Positions 55,463 through 64,000 of a stretch of 64,000 nt of DNA are shown here, piece by piece. Position numbers and translations under genes: made by a program. The stretch's first letter is position 1. Each line of letters opens with the position of its first letter. Source of the DNA: WTGA01 sp965231865 (GTDB taxonomy: Bacteria; Pseudomonadota; Gammaproteobacteria; Arenicellales; Poriferihabitantaceae). Below the pieces are notes generated by a model. The model did no database searches, had not been told where the DNA came from, and saw nothing but the letters and a program-made list of their open reading frames with translations. The DNA lies in NCBI GenBank assembly GCA_965231865.1, contig CBDDOJ010000001.1, forward strand, positions 930,001 through 994,000, written 5' to 3'.

Positions 55463-56034
55463 GGATCGAGTGCATTTCGAACGGGTGAGAAACTTCGCCG
55501 ATGCACCGCGGTCACACCATGCTCCTGAAGTGCCTGCAGGTGTGTTGGGGTGGGATAACCCTTGTTCCGCTCGAACCCGTACTGCGGGTACAGGCCCGCC
55601 AGTTCCACCATCTCCCGGTCACGCACCTGCTTCGCGAGAATGGATGCTGCAGAAATTTCCGCATGCAGGGAATCCCCGCGGATGACTGCCTTGACCGGAT
55701 ACCGGATCTGCGGCGTCGCATTCCCGTCCACCAGCACCAGAGCCGGCTCCACTTCCAGCGCCTCCACCGCTCTTTTCATGGCCAGCAACGATGCCTGGAG
55801 GATATTCAGCCGATCAATTTCTTCCACGGAGGCACTGGCCACCGCCCACGCCACCGCCTGGTCCCGGATCCTGGGTTCCAGGGACCCCCGCTGTTTTTCC
55901 GACAGGGTTTTCGAATCCCCCAGACCGATGATGGGATGCCCGGGGTCCAGAATGACCGCCGCCGCAAAAACCGCACCGGCCAATGGACCCCGCCCGGCCT
56001 CGTCAACCCCCGCAACGGGACCCCGCGGATTCAC
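55459..56034 (-). CDS. rnhB: Ribonuclease HII
   Basis: Removes single ribonucleotides from DNA. 191 residues (E. coli 198) from the GTG at 56034, which overlaps the lpxB TGA (GTGA) and has GGAAGG six bases upstream. The acidic active site starts in VAGVDEAGRGPLAG and continues in DGDS-like LVDGNATP and HAEISAASILAK. The longer frame upstream reads into lpxB and is not family-like. Confidence 0.96.
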   Translation of the reverse strand: MNPRGPVAGVDEAGRGPLAGAVFAAAVILDPGHPIIGLGDSKTLSEKQRGSLEPRIRDQAVAWAVASASVEEIDRLNILQASLLAMKRAVEALEVEPALVLVDGNATPQIRYPVKAVIRGDSLHAEISAASILAKQVRDREMVELAGLYPQYGFERNKGYPTPTHLQALQEHGVTAVHRRSFSPVRNALDP

Positions 56035-57179
56035 TCCCCACCTTCCAGCAGCCTGACCACCGCCCGGCTTGCCTGCAGGTTCGCATTCCGCCTGAGCTGG
56101 GTGTGGACCCGGGCACATTGATCCTGGAGTTGCCGGACCCGCTCCGGGTGCTCCAGGAAACCATTCACCGCATGGACGATATTCACGCCATTCGCCTGGT
56201 CCTGTATCAATTCGGGAATGACCGGTTCCGGCAGCAACTGGTTGGGCATCGAATAGTGGTCAACATGCCGCAGACGCCTGACCAGCCGGTAGGTCAGGGG
56301 GCTGAGTTTGTAGATGACGACATGGGGCTTGCGCAGCAGCGCCGCTTCCAGCGCCACCGTTCCCGAGGCCAGGATGGCGACATCACAGGCCTCCAGCACC
56401 TGCCGTGAACGGCCGGCATACGTGGTGACCGGCAATTTGTCCATCCCCGGGGCCACCCGGTAAAACTCCCTTTCCACCCGGGGGTTCGCAAAGGGCAGAA
56501 CAAACCGGATTCCGGGATCTTCCCGGTGCAGCTGTTTCACCGCCTCCACGATGACCGGTCCCAGTCTCATCACCTCGGAGCGCCGGCTTCCCGGCAGTAG
56601 CGCGATGACCCGGTGACCCGCATCAATCCCAAGCCGGCGCCGGGCGGCCCGGGTATCGGGTTCGTCGATTTCGTCCGCAATGGGGTGGCCGACACATGTG
56701 GCGGGAATCTGCTGTCTGCGGTAGTAGTCGGATTCAAAGGGGAAAAGTGTCAGCATATGATCGACGGCCCGCTTGATCTTGTGAATTCGATACCCCCGCC
56801 AGGCCCACACGGTGGGGCTGACATAATGGAGGATTTTGATTCCGCGTTTTCTGAGCCTGCTTTCCAGTGTCAGGTTGAAGTCCGGCACATCAATGCCGAT
56901 AAACAGGTCCGGGGGGTCGGCGACGCACTGCCGGTACAACTCCCGCCTGATTTTGAGGATGCTCCCGAGCTTGCCGAACAGTCCGTCAAAGCCCATCAGC
57001 TCGAGATGAACCATGTCGTACAGGGTCCGGCATCCCGCGTCCCGCATTTTGGGACCGCCGATCCCAAAGAAACGGGCATCGGGAATCGTGGATTTCAAGG
57101 CGGTGATCAGGCCGGAGCCCAGGCTATCTCCAGAAGGCTCTCCCGCGACAATGGCAATTTTTGTCCGGCCGGTGACCAC
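56031..57179 (-). CDS. lpxB: Lipid-A-disaccharide synthase
   Basis: Joins lipid X and UDP-diacylglucosamine into the lipid A disaccharide on the inner membrane face. 382 residues, E. coli length. GTG start at 57179, directly adjacent to the lpxA TAG. The N-terminal glycosyltransferase motif is IVAGEPSGDSLGSG, and YVSPTVWAWRGYRIHKIKR and LLPGSRRSEVMR are typical. It overlaps rnhB by 4 nt. Confidence 0.97.
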   Translation of the reverse strand: MVTGRTKIAIVAGEPSGDSLGSGLITALKSTIPDARFFGIGGPKMRDAGCRTLYDMVHLELMGFDGLFGKLGSILKIRRELYRQCVADPPDLFIGIDVPDFNLTLESRLRKRGIKILHYVSPTVWAWRGYRIHKIKRAVDHMLTLFPFESDYYRRQQIPATCVGHPIADEIDEPDTRAARRRLGIDAGHRVIALLPGSRRSEVMRLGPVIVEAVKQLHREDPGIRFVLPFANPRVEREFYRVAPGMDKLPVTTYAGRSRQVLEACDVAILASGTVALEAALLRKPHVVIYKLSPLTYRLVRRLRHVDHYSMPNQLLPEPVIPELIQDQANGVNIVHAVNGFLEHPERVRQLQDQCARVHTQLRRNANLQASRAVVRLLEGGE

Positions 57180-57956
57180 CTACCGAATGATTCCCCGCTC
57201 TGACTGGAGCAGAAAGTCCCTGAACTGCAGGATATCCGGATTGTCTCCGTTGAACTGGTCGATTTCCCGGATTGCGGCCTGCAGACCGAGGTTTTTGCGA
57301 TAGACAATCCGGTACGCACTGTTCAGCAACTCGATGGACTCCTCGCCAAAGTTTCTCCTTCTCAGACCCTTGGTATTGATGCCATAGGGCTTGGCGGGAT
57401 TTCCCGCCGCAACAATGTAGGGGGGAACATCCTGAAAGCAGGCGGACCCGATCCCGGTAATACAGTGCTGCCCGATTTTGCAAAACTGGTGGATAAGGCT
57501 GAACCCCCCCAGGATTGCGTAATCACCAATGTCCACATGACCGGCCAAGCTGGAACCATTGGCAAAAATGATGTGATTGCCCAGCACGCAATCGTGTGCA
57601 ATGTGGGTATAGGCCATAATGAAATTGTCATCCCCTACCCGGGTCACACCGAGGTGGGCCGCGGTCCCCCGATTGATCGTGCAGTATTCCCGTATGATAT
57701 TGCGGTCACCAATTTCAACCTGGGTGGGCTCGCCCTGGTACCCCTGGTGCTGGGGGGCTTCCCCGATGGAGCTGAACTGGTAAATCCTGTTCTCCCTGCC
57801 GATGGTGGTATGGCCGTTGATGACCACGTGTGGTCCCACCCAGGTGTCGTCAGCGATGCGGACACCCGCCTCAATGATGGAGTAGGCCCCCACCGTTACC
57901 CGGTCGGCCAGCTCGGCGTCAGGATGAATGATTGCAGTGGGGTGTATGTCCACCAT
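57180..57956 (-). CDS. lpxA: UDP-N-acetylglucosamine acyltransferase
   Basis: First lipid A enzyme, adding 3-hydroxyacyl to UDP-GlcNAc. 258 residues (E. coli 262). Left-handed beta-helix hexapeptides run through most of the length (IHPTAIIHPDAELADRVTVG, then IADDTWVGPHVVINGHTTIG). The catalytic His is in AHDCVLGNHIIFANG. Followed directly by lpxB, 24 nt after fabZ. Confidence 0.97.
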   Translation of the reverse strand: MVDIHPTAIIHPDAELADRVTVGAYSIIEAGVRIADDTWVGPHVVINGHTTIGRENRIYQFSSIGEAPQHQGYQGEPTQVEIGDRNIIREYCTINRGTAAHLGVTRVGDDNFIMAYTHIAHDCVLGNHIIFANGSSLAGHVDIGDYAILGGFSLIHQFCKIGQHCITGIGSACFQDVPPYIVAAGNPAKPYGINTKGLRRRNFGEESIELLNSAYRIVYRKNLGLQAAIREIDQFNGDNPDILQFRDFLLQSERGIIR

Positions 57957-57980
57957 GGTGATCGAATCAAGGGGTTCGAA

Positions 57981-58460
57981 TCAGTAGGTTCGGTAGGTGA
58001 ACATCACTTCGGCCGAGGCCACCAGCCGACTGTCCACGGACGCCCGGGTGGCATATTTCCAGACCTGTGCCTTGTAGTGGGTCTGCTCCACATCAATTAC
58101 CAGCTGGTCACCCGGCTCTACGGGCCGTTTGAATCGCGCCCGGTCCACGCCTGCGAACAAAAATATGATTTTCTGGTCCTCCTCAACCTCTGCGCTGTGA
58201 CTCGCAAGAATTGCCGAGGCCTGGGCCATGGCTTCAAGGATCAATACCCCGGGAAACACCGGGCGTTCCGGGAAATGGCCCTGGAAAAACGGCTCGTTGA
58301 TGGTGACGTTCTTGATCGCCGTCAAGGTCTTGCCCAAGGTGAAATCGACGACCCGGTCCACCAGCAAAAACGGGTAGCGGTGGGGGAGAATTTCCCGAAT
58401 CTTGTGTATGTCAACAGAATTGGAATCAGTCATGTTCGTGGCCTGGTCCGGTTGGTTCAT
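57981..58460 (-). CDS. fabZ: 3-hydroxyacyl-[acyl-carrier-protein] dehydratase FabZ
   Basis: Hotdog-fold dehydratase of fatty acid elongation. 159 residues from the ATG at 58460, which overlaps lpxD by 4 nt; a later ATG (58433) would give 150. The catalytic His lies in PFFQGHFPERPVFPG and the Glu in ILEAMAQASAIL. N-terminal LPHRYPFLLVDRV is standard. It competes with LpxA for the hydroxyacyl-ACP pool, so its place in this operon is functional. Confidence 0.96.
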   Translation of the reverse strand: MNQPDQATNMTDSNSVDIHKIREILPHRYPFLLVDRVVDFTLGKTLTAIKNVTINEPFFQGHFPERPVFPGVLILEAMAQASAILASHSAEVEEDQKIIFLFAGVDRARFKRPVEPGDQLVIDVEQTHYKAQVWKYATRASVDSRLVASAEVMFTYRTY

Positions 58461-59482
58461 TCTCTTTCTTCATCTTCATGCTGATGGAGTCCGCTCCCTC
58501 TTTTCGCCAGCTTGTCCAGCCGCCGGAGCAAAGCGGCATTCTTTCTCCACTGCCTGACCGGCTGGACCGGAAGCGCGGAGGCGTACTCCCCCGGTGAGTC
58601 GATGGAACTGGCCACCAGACCATTGGCATAGACGGTGACATCATCGGCAATCCGGAGGTGGCCCAGTATGGACACCCGCCCGCCTATCTTGCATCGCCTG
58701 CCCACCCGGGTACTGCCGGCAATGGCGGAACAGCCCGCCATAATGGTGTTGTCCCCGATCCGGACATTGTGCGCAATCTGAATCTGGTTATCGAGCTTTA
58801 CACCGTTGCCGATCACCGTATTTTCCAGGGCCCCCCGGTCAATGGTGGTATTGGCCCCGATATCCACGTCATCGCCGATTTCCACCCCCCCCAGTTGTTC
58901 GATCTTTTCCCATTTTCCCTCATCCGGGGCGTATCCGAATCCACTTGAACCGATGACCACCCCGGGAGAGAGATAGCATCTCCTGCCCAGGCGGCAACCT
59001 GAAGAAATAACCACATTCGACTCGACCACGGTATGATCTCCAATGGTGACCTCTTCCTCCACCCGGACCCCGCTTCCGATGACCACATGGCTGCCCAGCC
59101 GGACCCGGTCGGAAATGATGGAATAACTGCCGATGGAAACCCCGTCGCCGAGGAGACAGTTGTCCGCCACCACGGCGGACCCGTCGATGCCGGCGGGCCC
59201 GGAAAACCCGTTTTTCCGGAATACCTGGCTGAGCCGGGCATAGGCCAGGTACGGGTTGGAGACAATGACCTTGTTGCCCGAAAACCACTGTGCATGGGCG
59301 GGAGAGATCAACACTGCCCCCGCCTTGGTGGCTTTCAGTTCGCCCTTCTTTTTCCGGCCCGTAAAAAAGGTGATGGAAGTCGCCGTCGCATTGCCCAGGC
59401 TACTGATTTTTTCAACATTGAAGCGGTGGTCTCCCTCCACTTTTCCGTTTACGAGATCAGAAATTCTTTGCAATGAATACAT
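58457..59482 (-). CDS. lpxD: UDP-3-O-acyl-glucosamine N-acyltransferase
   Basis: Third step of lipid A synthesis. 341 residues, E. coli length. An N-terminal uridine-binding domain (TSITFFTGRKKKGELKATKA) precedes the left-handed beta helix. The catalytic His is in IQIAHNVRIGDNTIMAGC. The C-terminal tail ends in charged residues (HQHEDEERE). It follows skp by 68 nt and overlaps fabZ. Confidence 0.97.
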   Translation of the reverse strand: MYSLQRISDLVNGKVEGDHRFNVEKISSLGNATATSITFFTGRKKKGELKATKAGAVLISPAHAQWFSGNKVIVSNPYLAYARLSQVFRKNGFSGPAGIDGSAVVADNCLLGDGVSIGSYSIISDRVRLGSHVVIGSGVRVEEEVTIGDHTVVESNVVISSGCRLGRRCYLSPGVVIGSSGFGYAPDEGKWEKIEQLGGVEIGDDVDIGANTTIDRGALENTVIGNGVKLDNQIQIAHNVRIGDNTIMAGCSAIAGSTRVGRRCKIGGRVSILGHLRIADDVTVYANGLVASSIDSPGEYASALPVQPVRQWRKNAALLRRLDKLAKRGSGLHQHEDEERE

Positions 59483-59550
59483 CGGGGTATTCCAAATTGA
59501 TTTTCAGCAGGGTCCAGATAGTATCATGGCGGCATGTTGCAGCATCTGCG

Positions 59551-60057
59551 CTATTGCCGATAGCGCCTGTCCAGTTCTTCCAGGACTTTCCCGGTGAGGT
59601 CGATGTCACGGCTGGCATAGACCGCCTGCTGCAGAACCAGGTCAATTTTCTCCCGCTTGGCCACATCAATGATGACCACTGAAATCAGCTGTTCGAGACG
59701 GGCCAGTCCCTGGTTCCTGCTCCGGGTATAGTCTTCATTGTAAACCTGCTGCTCCCGCTGCAGTGCCCGCTGCATGTCAAGGAGTTCGTTGGTCCGCTCT
59801 TCCAGTTCTTCCGAAGACATCGTCACCGCGTTCTTCTGCAGGTCCTTTTCATGGGTGGTGAACAGGTCAATCTTCGCCTGCAGTTCACGACCCCTTTCAC
59901 TGAATTCCGCTTCGAGTTTCTCGACTTCATCCCTCCCCTGTGGCGCTTCCTCAATCAGCCGGCGTGCATCTACATACGCAATCTCCACCGCATGGGACGG
60001 CAACGGCAGCAACAGCAATGCCACCAGGGAAAATCCAATCAATTTACAAAATTTCAT
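59551..60057 (-). CDS. skp: Periplasmic chaperone Skp/OmpH
   Basis: Trimeric periplasmic chaperone that carries outer-membrane proteins to BamA. 168 residues from the ATG at 60057 (a GTG two codons upstream is possible). Signal peptide about 1-23, ending LLLPLPSHA before VEIAYVDA. The body is coiled coil rich in Glu, Gln and Arg (EELEERTNELLDMQRALQRE). It lies between bamA and lpxD as usual. Confidence 0.93.
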   Translation of the reverse strand: MKFCKLIGFSLVALLLLPLPSHAVEIAYVDARRLIEEAPQGRDEVEKLEAEFSERGRELQAKIDLFTTHEKDLQKNAVTMSSEELEERTNELLDMQRALQREQQVYNEDYTRSRNQGLARLEQLISVVIIDVAKREKIDLVLQQAVYASRDIDLTGKVLEELDRRYRQ

Positions 60058-60181
60058 ATCCACTCTCTTGACAGGTCACTTTTTTGCACACGCTTCGTCG
60101 GCCAGACCATTCAGGCTGGCACACCATCGTACTCGACCGGGGCCTTCACACTGCGGTTCCCGAATACGCTCACGGTCCGGG

Positions 60182-62566
60182 TTATCGAAAAACCGTGCCG
60201 ATGGAAAGCTGGAGTTCCTCCAGATCATCTTCGCTCTCATCATTGAGCGGATGGGCGTAACTGATGCTGATCGGCCCCAATGCCGAGAACCACTGGAAAA
60301 ACACCCCCGCTGAATACCGCATCTGCCCCAGGTCAATGGATCCATAGTCTCCATACTTCTTCTTGTGGCCCGCTTCCTTTTGCTTGTCGTCCTGCTTTCC
60401 AAAGACCTGGCCTCCATCGACAAACAGCCCGAGCCGCTTGTCCTTGGTGTTCGCCGATCCAAATGCCGGGAACAGCACTTCAACATGGGTCAGTATCCGC
60501 ACATCCCCGCCCTCCGGCCGCGTAATCGTGACCGACCGTGGATTAGGGGTGGCTTCCGTGGGGGCGGGGGTGGTAGTGGTAGAGACACGCGGCCCCAGGG
60601 ACCGGGCATCATACCCCCGCACGGACCGGGCCCCCCCTGCAAAGAAATGCTTGTAGAAGGGCAGCCCATACCGGTCCGTATCTCCAAACCCGTCCCCGTA
60701 CCCCAGGCTCATTCTGCCCTTGATCGTGATGGACTCGGACAGGGGATGATAATACGACCCGGAAAGATAGATCTTGTAGTACTCCACCTCACTGCCCGGG
60801 ACGGAAAGATCCATGGACACGGACGCGGTGCTCCCCCGGGTGGGAAAGAAAAAGTCATCCCGGGTATCCCGGGACAGTCCTGCATTCAGCACCACGCTGT
60901 CGGATTTCGGTGCATCCTTGATTTCTTCTTCGAATTTCTGCGGGGTCCTCGTCGTGTCTTTCAGCTCGATTTTTTCATAGGACGCCCCGACATTCACGGA
61001 ATTGGTTTCGGAAATGGGAATCTTGTAGTTCACCCCCGCAGAATCCGTATTCTGCACATATTCCGCCGAGTCCGTTTCCGCTGCATCAATTTCCTGCGTG
61101 GTCAGATGAAATCCGCGACTGACCCCGTCCTTGGTATGATAGGGATTGTTATACCGGATGATGGCGGTATCCACCGCCTCCGAATCCTTGAATTCCAGGG
61201 ACAGGTCTTTCCCGGTTCCCAGCAGGTTCCGCTGTTCAAATTCCAGCCCCAGCAGGGCTCCGTCCTCATCCGAATACCCCGCGGAAAGCAGCAGTGAGCC
61301 GGTATCGAGTTCGGAGACAATGACCTTCAGGTCGACCTGGTCGCTGGTACCGGGGACCGCCGGGGTCTCAATCTGTACACTGTCAAAAATCCCCATTCTC
61401 CGCAAACGGCTCCGGGACCGGCGAACCGATACCGCAGAATACAGGGCGCCTTCAAACTGCCTCAGTTCCCGGCGTATGACTTCGTCCCGGGTAAACAGGT
61501 TGCCGGAGATCTCAATGCGCCGGACGTACACCCGTTGATTGATCACCACCGAAAACACGGTGTTGACCGCCTTCGTGTCCTGATCGGTCTCAAAGGTCGG
61601 CTCCACCTCAACAAAGGCATATCCATCCCCTGCAAACCAGTCGATGATCGCCGAGCGCGTCTGGTTGACCACCTTCCTTGAAAACGTCTTTCCGGGCTGG
61701 ATTTTGACCAGCGCCTGCAATGCCGCTTCCTGTTCCTCGTCCACCCCTTCAATGGATGTCTCCCCGAAGGTGAACCGTTCGCCTTCATCCACGGCAATGC
61801 TGATGAATATCGTCTGCTTGTTCGAACTGATGTCCACCGACGAGGACACCAGTTCGAATTCGTGGTATCCCCGGTTCAGGTAGTAGCTGCGGATGCTCTC
61901 CAGGTCCGCTTCCAGCTTCTGCTTGGAGTACTGGTCCTGCCTCGAGAAAAGCCGCCATCCCCGTTTCTCCTTCAACAGCATTTCATCCTTCAAATCCTTC
62001 ACACGAATCGCTTTCGCGCCAATGATGTTGATTTTCTTGATCCGGGCAACCCGACCCTCATTGATATCAATGGTGACATTCACCCGGTTGTCATCCAGTT
62101 CCTCCACGCTGTAATCCACCGTCGCTGAATAGCGGCCGAGGGTCAGGTAGGTATTCTTGATTTCCTTCTCCACCCGCTCCATCTGGGCGGTGTTGAAGAT
62201 CCGCCCCTGGACCATCCCCGCCTGTTCCAGGCCCAGCTCCAGGGCCTCCGTTTTCAGTTTCCGGTTGCCCTGGATCGTAATCCGGGCGATGGAGGGCCGC
62301 TCCGTGACCTTGACCACCAGGGTGGTCCCCTCCTGCTGCATGGCAATGTCCCGGAAAAAACCCGTCCTGAACAGTTCCTTGATGCTCAGGCTGATTTCCT
62401 CATCATTCACCTCATCCCCCACTTTCAGGGGAAGATAGTTGAATACCGTTCCGGTATCCAGCCGTTCCAGTCCTTCCACCCGGATATCGGTAATGATGAA
62501 AGGGTCAATGGCAAAAACAGGTTTGAACAGAACTGCGAGTAAGACCGCCAGAATCACTTTTTTCAT
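60182..62566 (-). CDS. bamA: Outer-membrane protein assembly factor BamA
   Basis: Omp85 protein that folds and inserts outer-membrane beta barrels. 794 residues from the ATG at 62566; E. coli has 810. Signal peptide MKKVILAVLLAVLFKPVFA, five POTRA domains (about 20-420), then the barrel. The loop-6 motif is ARSVRGYDARSLGP, followed by a Thr/Pro-rich insert. The terminal strand ends LSIGTVF plus an extra Arg, whereas BamA normally ends in the aromatic residue. The upstream in-frame codons have no start support. Confidence 0.95.
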   Translation of the reverse strand: MKKVILAVLLAVLFKPVFAIDPFIITDIRVEGLERLDTGTVFNYLPLKVGDEVNDEEISLSIKELFRTGFFRDIAMQQEGTTLVVKVTERPSIARITIQGNRKLKTEALELGLEQAGMVQGRIFNTAQMERVEKEIKNTYLTLGRYSATVDYSVEELDDNRVNVTIDINEGRVARIKKINIIGAKAIRVKDLKDEMLLKEKRGWRLFSRQDQYSKQKLEADLESIRSYYLNRGYHEFELVSSSVDISSNKQTIFISIAVDEGERFTFGETSIEGVDEEQEAALQALVKIQPGKTFSRKVVNQTRSAIIDWFAGDGYAFVEVEPTFETDQDTKAVNTVFSVVINQRVYVRRIEISGNLFTRDEVIRRELRQFEGALYSAVSVRRSRSRLRRMGIFDSVQIETPAVPGTSDQVDLKVIVSELDTGSLLLSAGYSDEDGALLGLEFEQRNLLGTGKDLSLEFKDSEAVDTAIIRYNNPYHTKDGVSRGFHLTTQEIDAAETDSAEYVQNTDSAGVNYKIPISETNSVNVGASYEKIELKDTTRTPQKFEEEIKDAPKSDSVVLNAGLSRDTRDDFFFPTRGSTASVSMDLSVPGSEVEYYKIYLSGSYYHPLSESITIKGRMSLGYGDGFGDTDRYGLPFYKHFFAGGARSVRGYDARSLGPRVSTTTTPAPTEATPNPRSVTITRPEGGDVRILTHVEVLFPAFGSANTKDKRLGLFVDGGQVFGKQDDKQKEAGHKKKYGDYGSIDLGQMRYSAGVFFQWFSALGPISISYAHPLNDESEDDLEELQLSIGTVFR

Positions 62567-62768
62567 TTTTAATTCACTTGCTCCTTGTCCAGAATGCTTG
62601 CTTGACCTCACCCGCAGATCATACACCGGGAAAGTGTGTCCGACCGGGAAACCGTCACACCCAGAATTGTCAAATCGAATAGTACAATCCGGGTATTGTA
62701 CTCAATTTTCCTGACCGTTTCACAGGTTCACAGGAAAGTCCGGGCCGGGTTTGACGGAATCCCGGTTC

Positions 62769-64000
62769 TCACAGCAAACGCACGATATCGTTGTAAAACG
62801 CCAGCACCATCAGCATCAATATCATGGCAATCCCGATTTGCTGTCCCCAGACCATCACATTTTCGGACGGCTGTTTCCCGGTGACGGCTTCCACCAGGTA
62901 GTACATCAGGTGACCGCCGTCCAGCACCGGGATGGGCAGCAGGTTGAGCAGGCCCAGACTGATGCTGATGATGGCGAGAAATTTCATGAAATCCGCGTAC
63001 CCGGATTCCGCGGTCCGCCCCGCCAGTCTTGCGATGGTAATCGGGCCGGACAGGTTTTCCGTGGACATCCGTGCCGTCACCATGCGTCCCAGGGAGCGCA
63101 GTGAGATGGCGGTCATCCGCCAGTTATAGTCCATGGACTGCCAGATCGCTTCCAGGGGTCCGAACCGCAATGTCGTGTTCTGCAGGTCCGGACGGTACAG
63201 ACCGATCTGGCCATAGTCCTTGCCCTCCACGGTGATGACACGGGTGGTCAGTGAAACGTCCCGTTCCTGCCCGTTGCGCAACACGGTCAGGCGCAGGGTC
63301 TCCCCCGGGTGCCGGGAAACCCGGGTGGCCATATCGATCCAGCTGGACACCGCGTCGCCGTCAATGGCCAGGACCTCATCTCCCGGCAGCAACCCGGCCC
63401 GTTCAGCCGGGGAGTCTTCGACGACCCGGCTCACCATGGCCGGGGGAGGGGGCGGCCAGATGCCGATTTGCGAGGTGATGGGCTGCCGGCTGATGGACCA
63501 CTGGTCCATGCCGGAGAAATCCACCTGGAGGGTCCGGTCCCCGTATTGCGGGTTGGAAACCGAGACCTTGATGGCATTGCCCTTCATCGCCTGGTGCAGC
63601 ATGTAGAACTGGTGCTGGCCCCAGGTTTTCACCTCCTTGCCGTCGACCCCGGTGAGGAGGTCCCCGGCCCGGAATCCCGCGCGCTCGGCAACGGATGCCT
63701 CCACGACCTCGCCGATGACCGGTTCAATGTCATCGCTGCCGACCACAAATACCAGCCAGATGGCCACGATCGCGAACAGGAAATTGAACAGTGGCCCGGC
63801 CGCCACCACCGCCGTTCTGACCGGCAGCGGCTGGATATTGAACGCCTGTGCCCGTTCGTGTTCAGCCACCTCGCCTTCCCGTTCATCCAGCATTTTGACA
63901 TAACCGCCCAGGGGAATCAGTCCGATGGAGTATTCCGTCGGGTCTCCCCGGCGGCGCCAGCTGAAGATGGTCTTGCCGAATCCGATGGAAAATTTCAGGA
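62769..64000 (-). CDS. rseP: Site-2 protease RseP (partial, N-terminus off the window)
   Basis: Intramembrane zinc protease that cleaves RseA and releases sigmaE; its position next to bamA links outer-membrane stress sensing to assembly. The last ~410 codons are visible. The reading frame enters from the right edge with FSIGFGKTIFSWRRRGDPTE, so the HExxH motif lies beyond the window. Two PDZ domains (around GDLLTGVDGKEVKTWGQHQF and GLLPGDEVLAIDGDAVSSW) and the second metal motif LLPIPVLDGGHLMYYLVEAV are present. Confidence 0.96.
   Translation of the reverse strand, partial: LKFSIGFGKTIFSWRRRGDPTEYSIGLIPLGGYVKMLDEREGEVAEHERAQAFNIQPLPVRTAVVAAGPLFNFLFAIVAIWLVFVVGSDDIEPVIGEVVEASVAERAGFRAGDLLTGVDGKEVKTWGQHQFYMLHQAMKGNAIKVSVSNPQYGDRTLQVDFSGMDQWSISRQPITSQIGIWPPPPPAMVSRVVEDSPAERAGLLPGDEVLAIDGDAVSSWIDMATRVSRHPGETLRLTVLRNGQERDVSLTTRVITVEGKDYGQIGLYRPDLQNTTLRFGPLEAIWQSMDYNWRMTAISLRSLGRMVTARMSTENLSGPITIARLAGRTAESGYADFMKFLAIISISLGLLNLLPIPVLDGGHLMYYLVEAVTGKQPSENVMVWGQQIGIAMILMLMVLAFYNDIVRLL

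Overview
The window reads as a contiguous stretch of a gammaproteobacterial chromosome. The gene order thrU-tyrU-glyT-thrT-tuf, then secE-nusG-rplKAJL-rpoBC, then rpsL-rpsG-fusA-tuf, and the S10, spc and alpha ribosomal operons is the classic gammaproteobacterial arrangement. The envelope block rseP-bamA-skp-lpxD-fabZ-lpxA-lpxB-rnhB-dnaE and the birA-coaX-SPOR genes next to the tRNA-tuf operon fit the same group. GC content is moderate to high, with many CCCGGG-rich spacers. I cannot name the genus from the sequence.

Layout, left to right. 1-3460: glyA (cut by the left edge), tgt and queA, all on the minus strand. 3613-6200: a tRNA-Leu, a decayed DUF4062/ATPase gene, and a bactofilin gene on the plus strand. 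6265-10308: glmM, ftsH and rlmE. 10376-43950: one co-directional minus-strand block of about 33 kb. Reading from its upstream end it carries tRNA-Thr(UGU), tRNA-Tyr, tRNA-Gly, tRNA-Thr(GGU), tuf, tRNA-Trp, secE, nusG, rplK, rplA, rplJ, rplL, rpoB, rpoC, rpsL, rpsG, fusA, a second tuf, and the S10-spc-alpha genes through rplQ; rlmE-ftsH-glmM follow in the same direction. 44321-46700: SPOR protein, coaX and birA. 47014-51881: ispG, a solitary AAA ATPase and ilvD. 51941-64000: dnaE back to rseP, which is cut by the right edge.

Functionally the window is the core of gene expression (ribosomal proteins, RNA polymerase, elongation factors, SecYE, tRNAs), flanked by cofactor and isoprenoid genes (coaX, birA, ispG), branched-chain amino-acid synthesis (ilvD) and outer-membrane biogenesis (bamA, skp, lpx genes, fabZ, rseP). 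Visible regulation includes sigma70-type promoters before rpsL, rpsM and ispG, an L10-type leader before rplJ, and twin long hairpins between rplL and rpoB.

The most striking feature is in the first tRNA of the block. tRNA-Thr(UGU) is split in its anticodon loop, between nucleotides 36 and 37, by a 331-nt element with the signature core of a bacterial tRNA group I intron: guide pairing, P3, P7 and P8 helices, and terminal guanosine. Other points of note are repeated 10-14 bp tandem duplications in the spacers of the ribosomal operons, two nearly identical tuf genes, absence of folP between ftsH and glmM, and a frameshifted DUF4062 gene beside tRNA-Leu.
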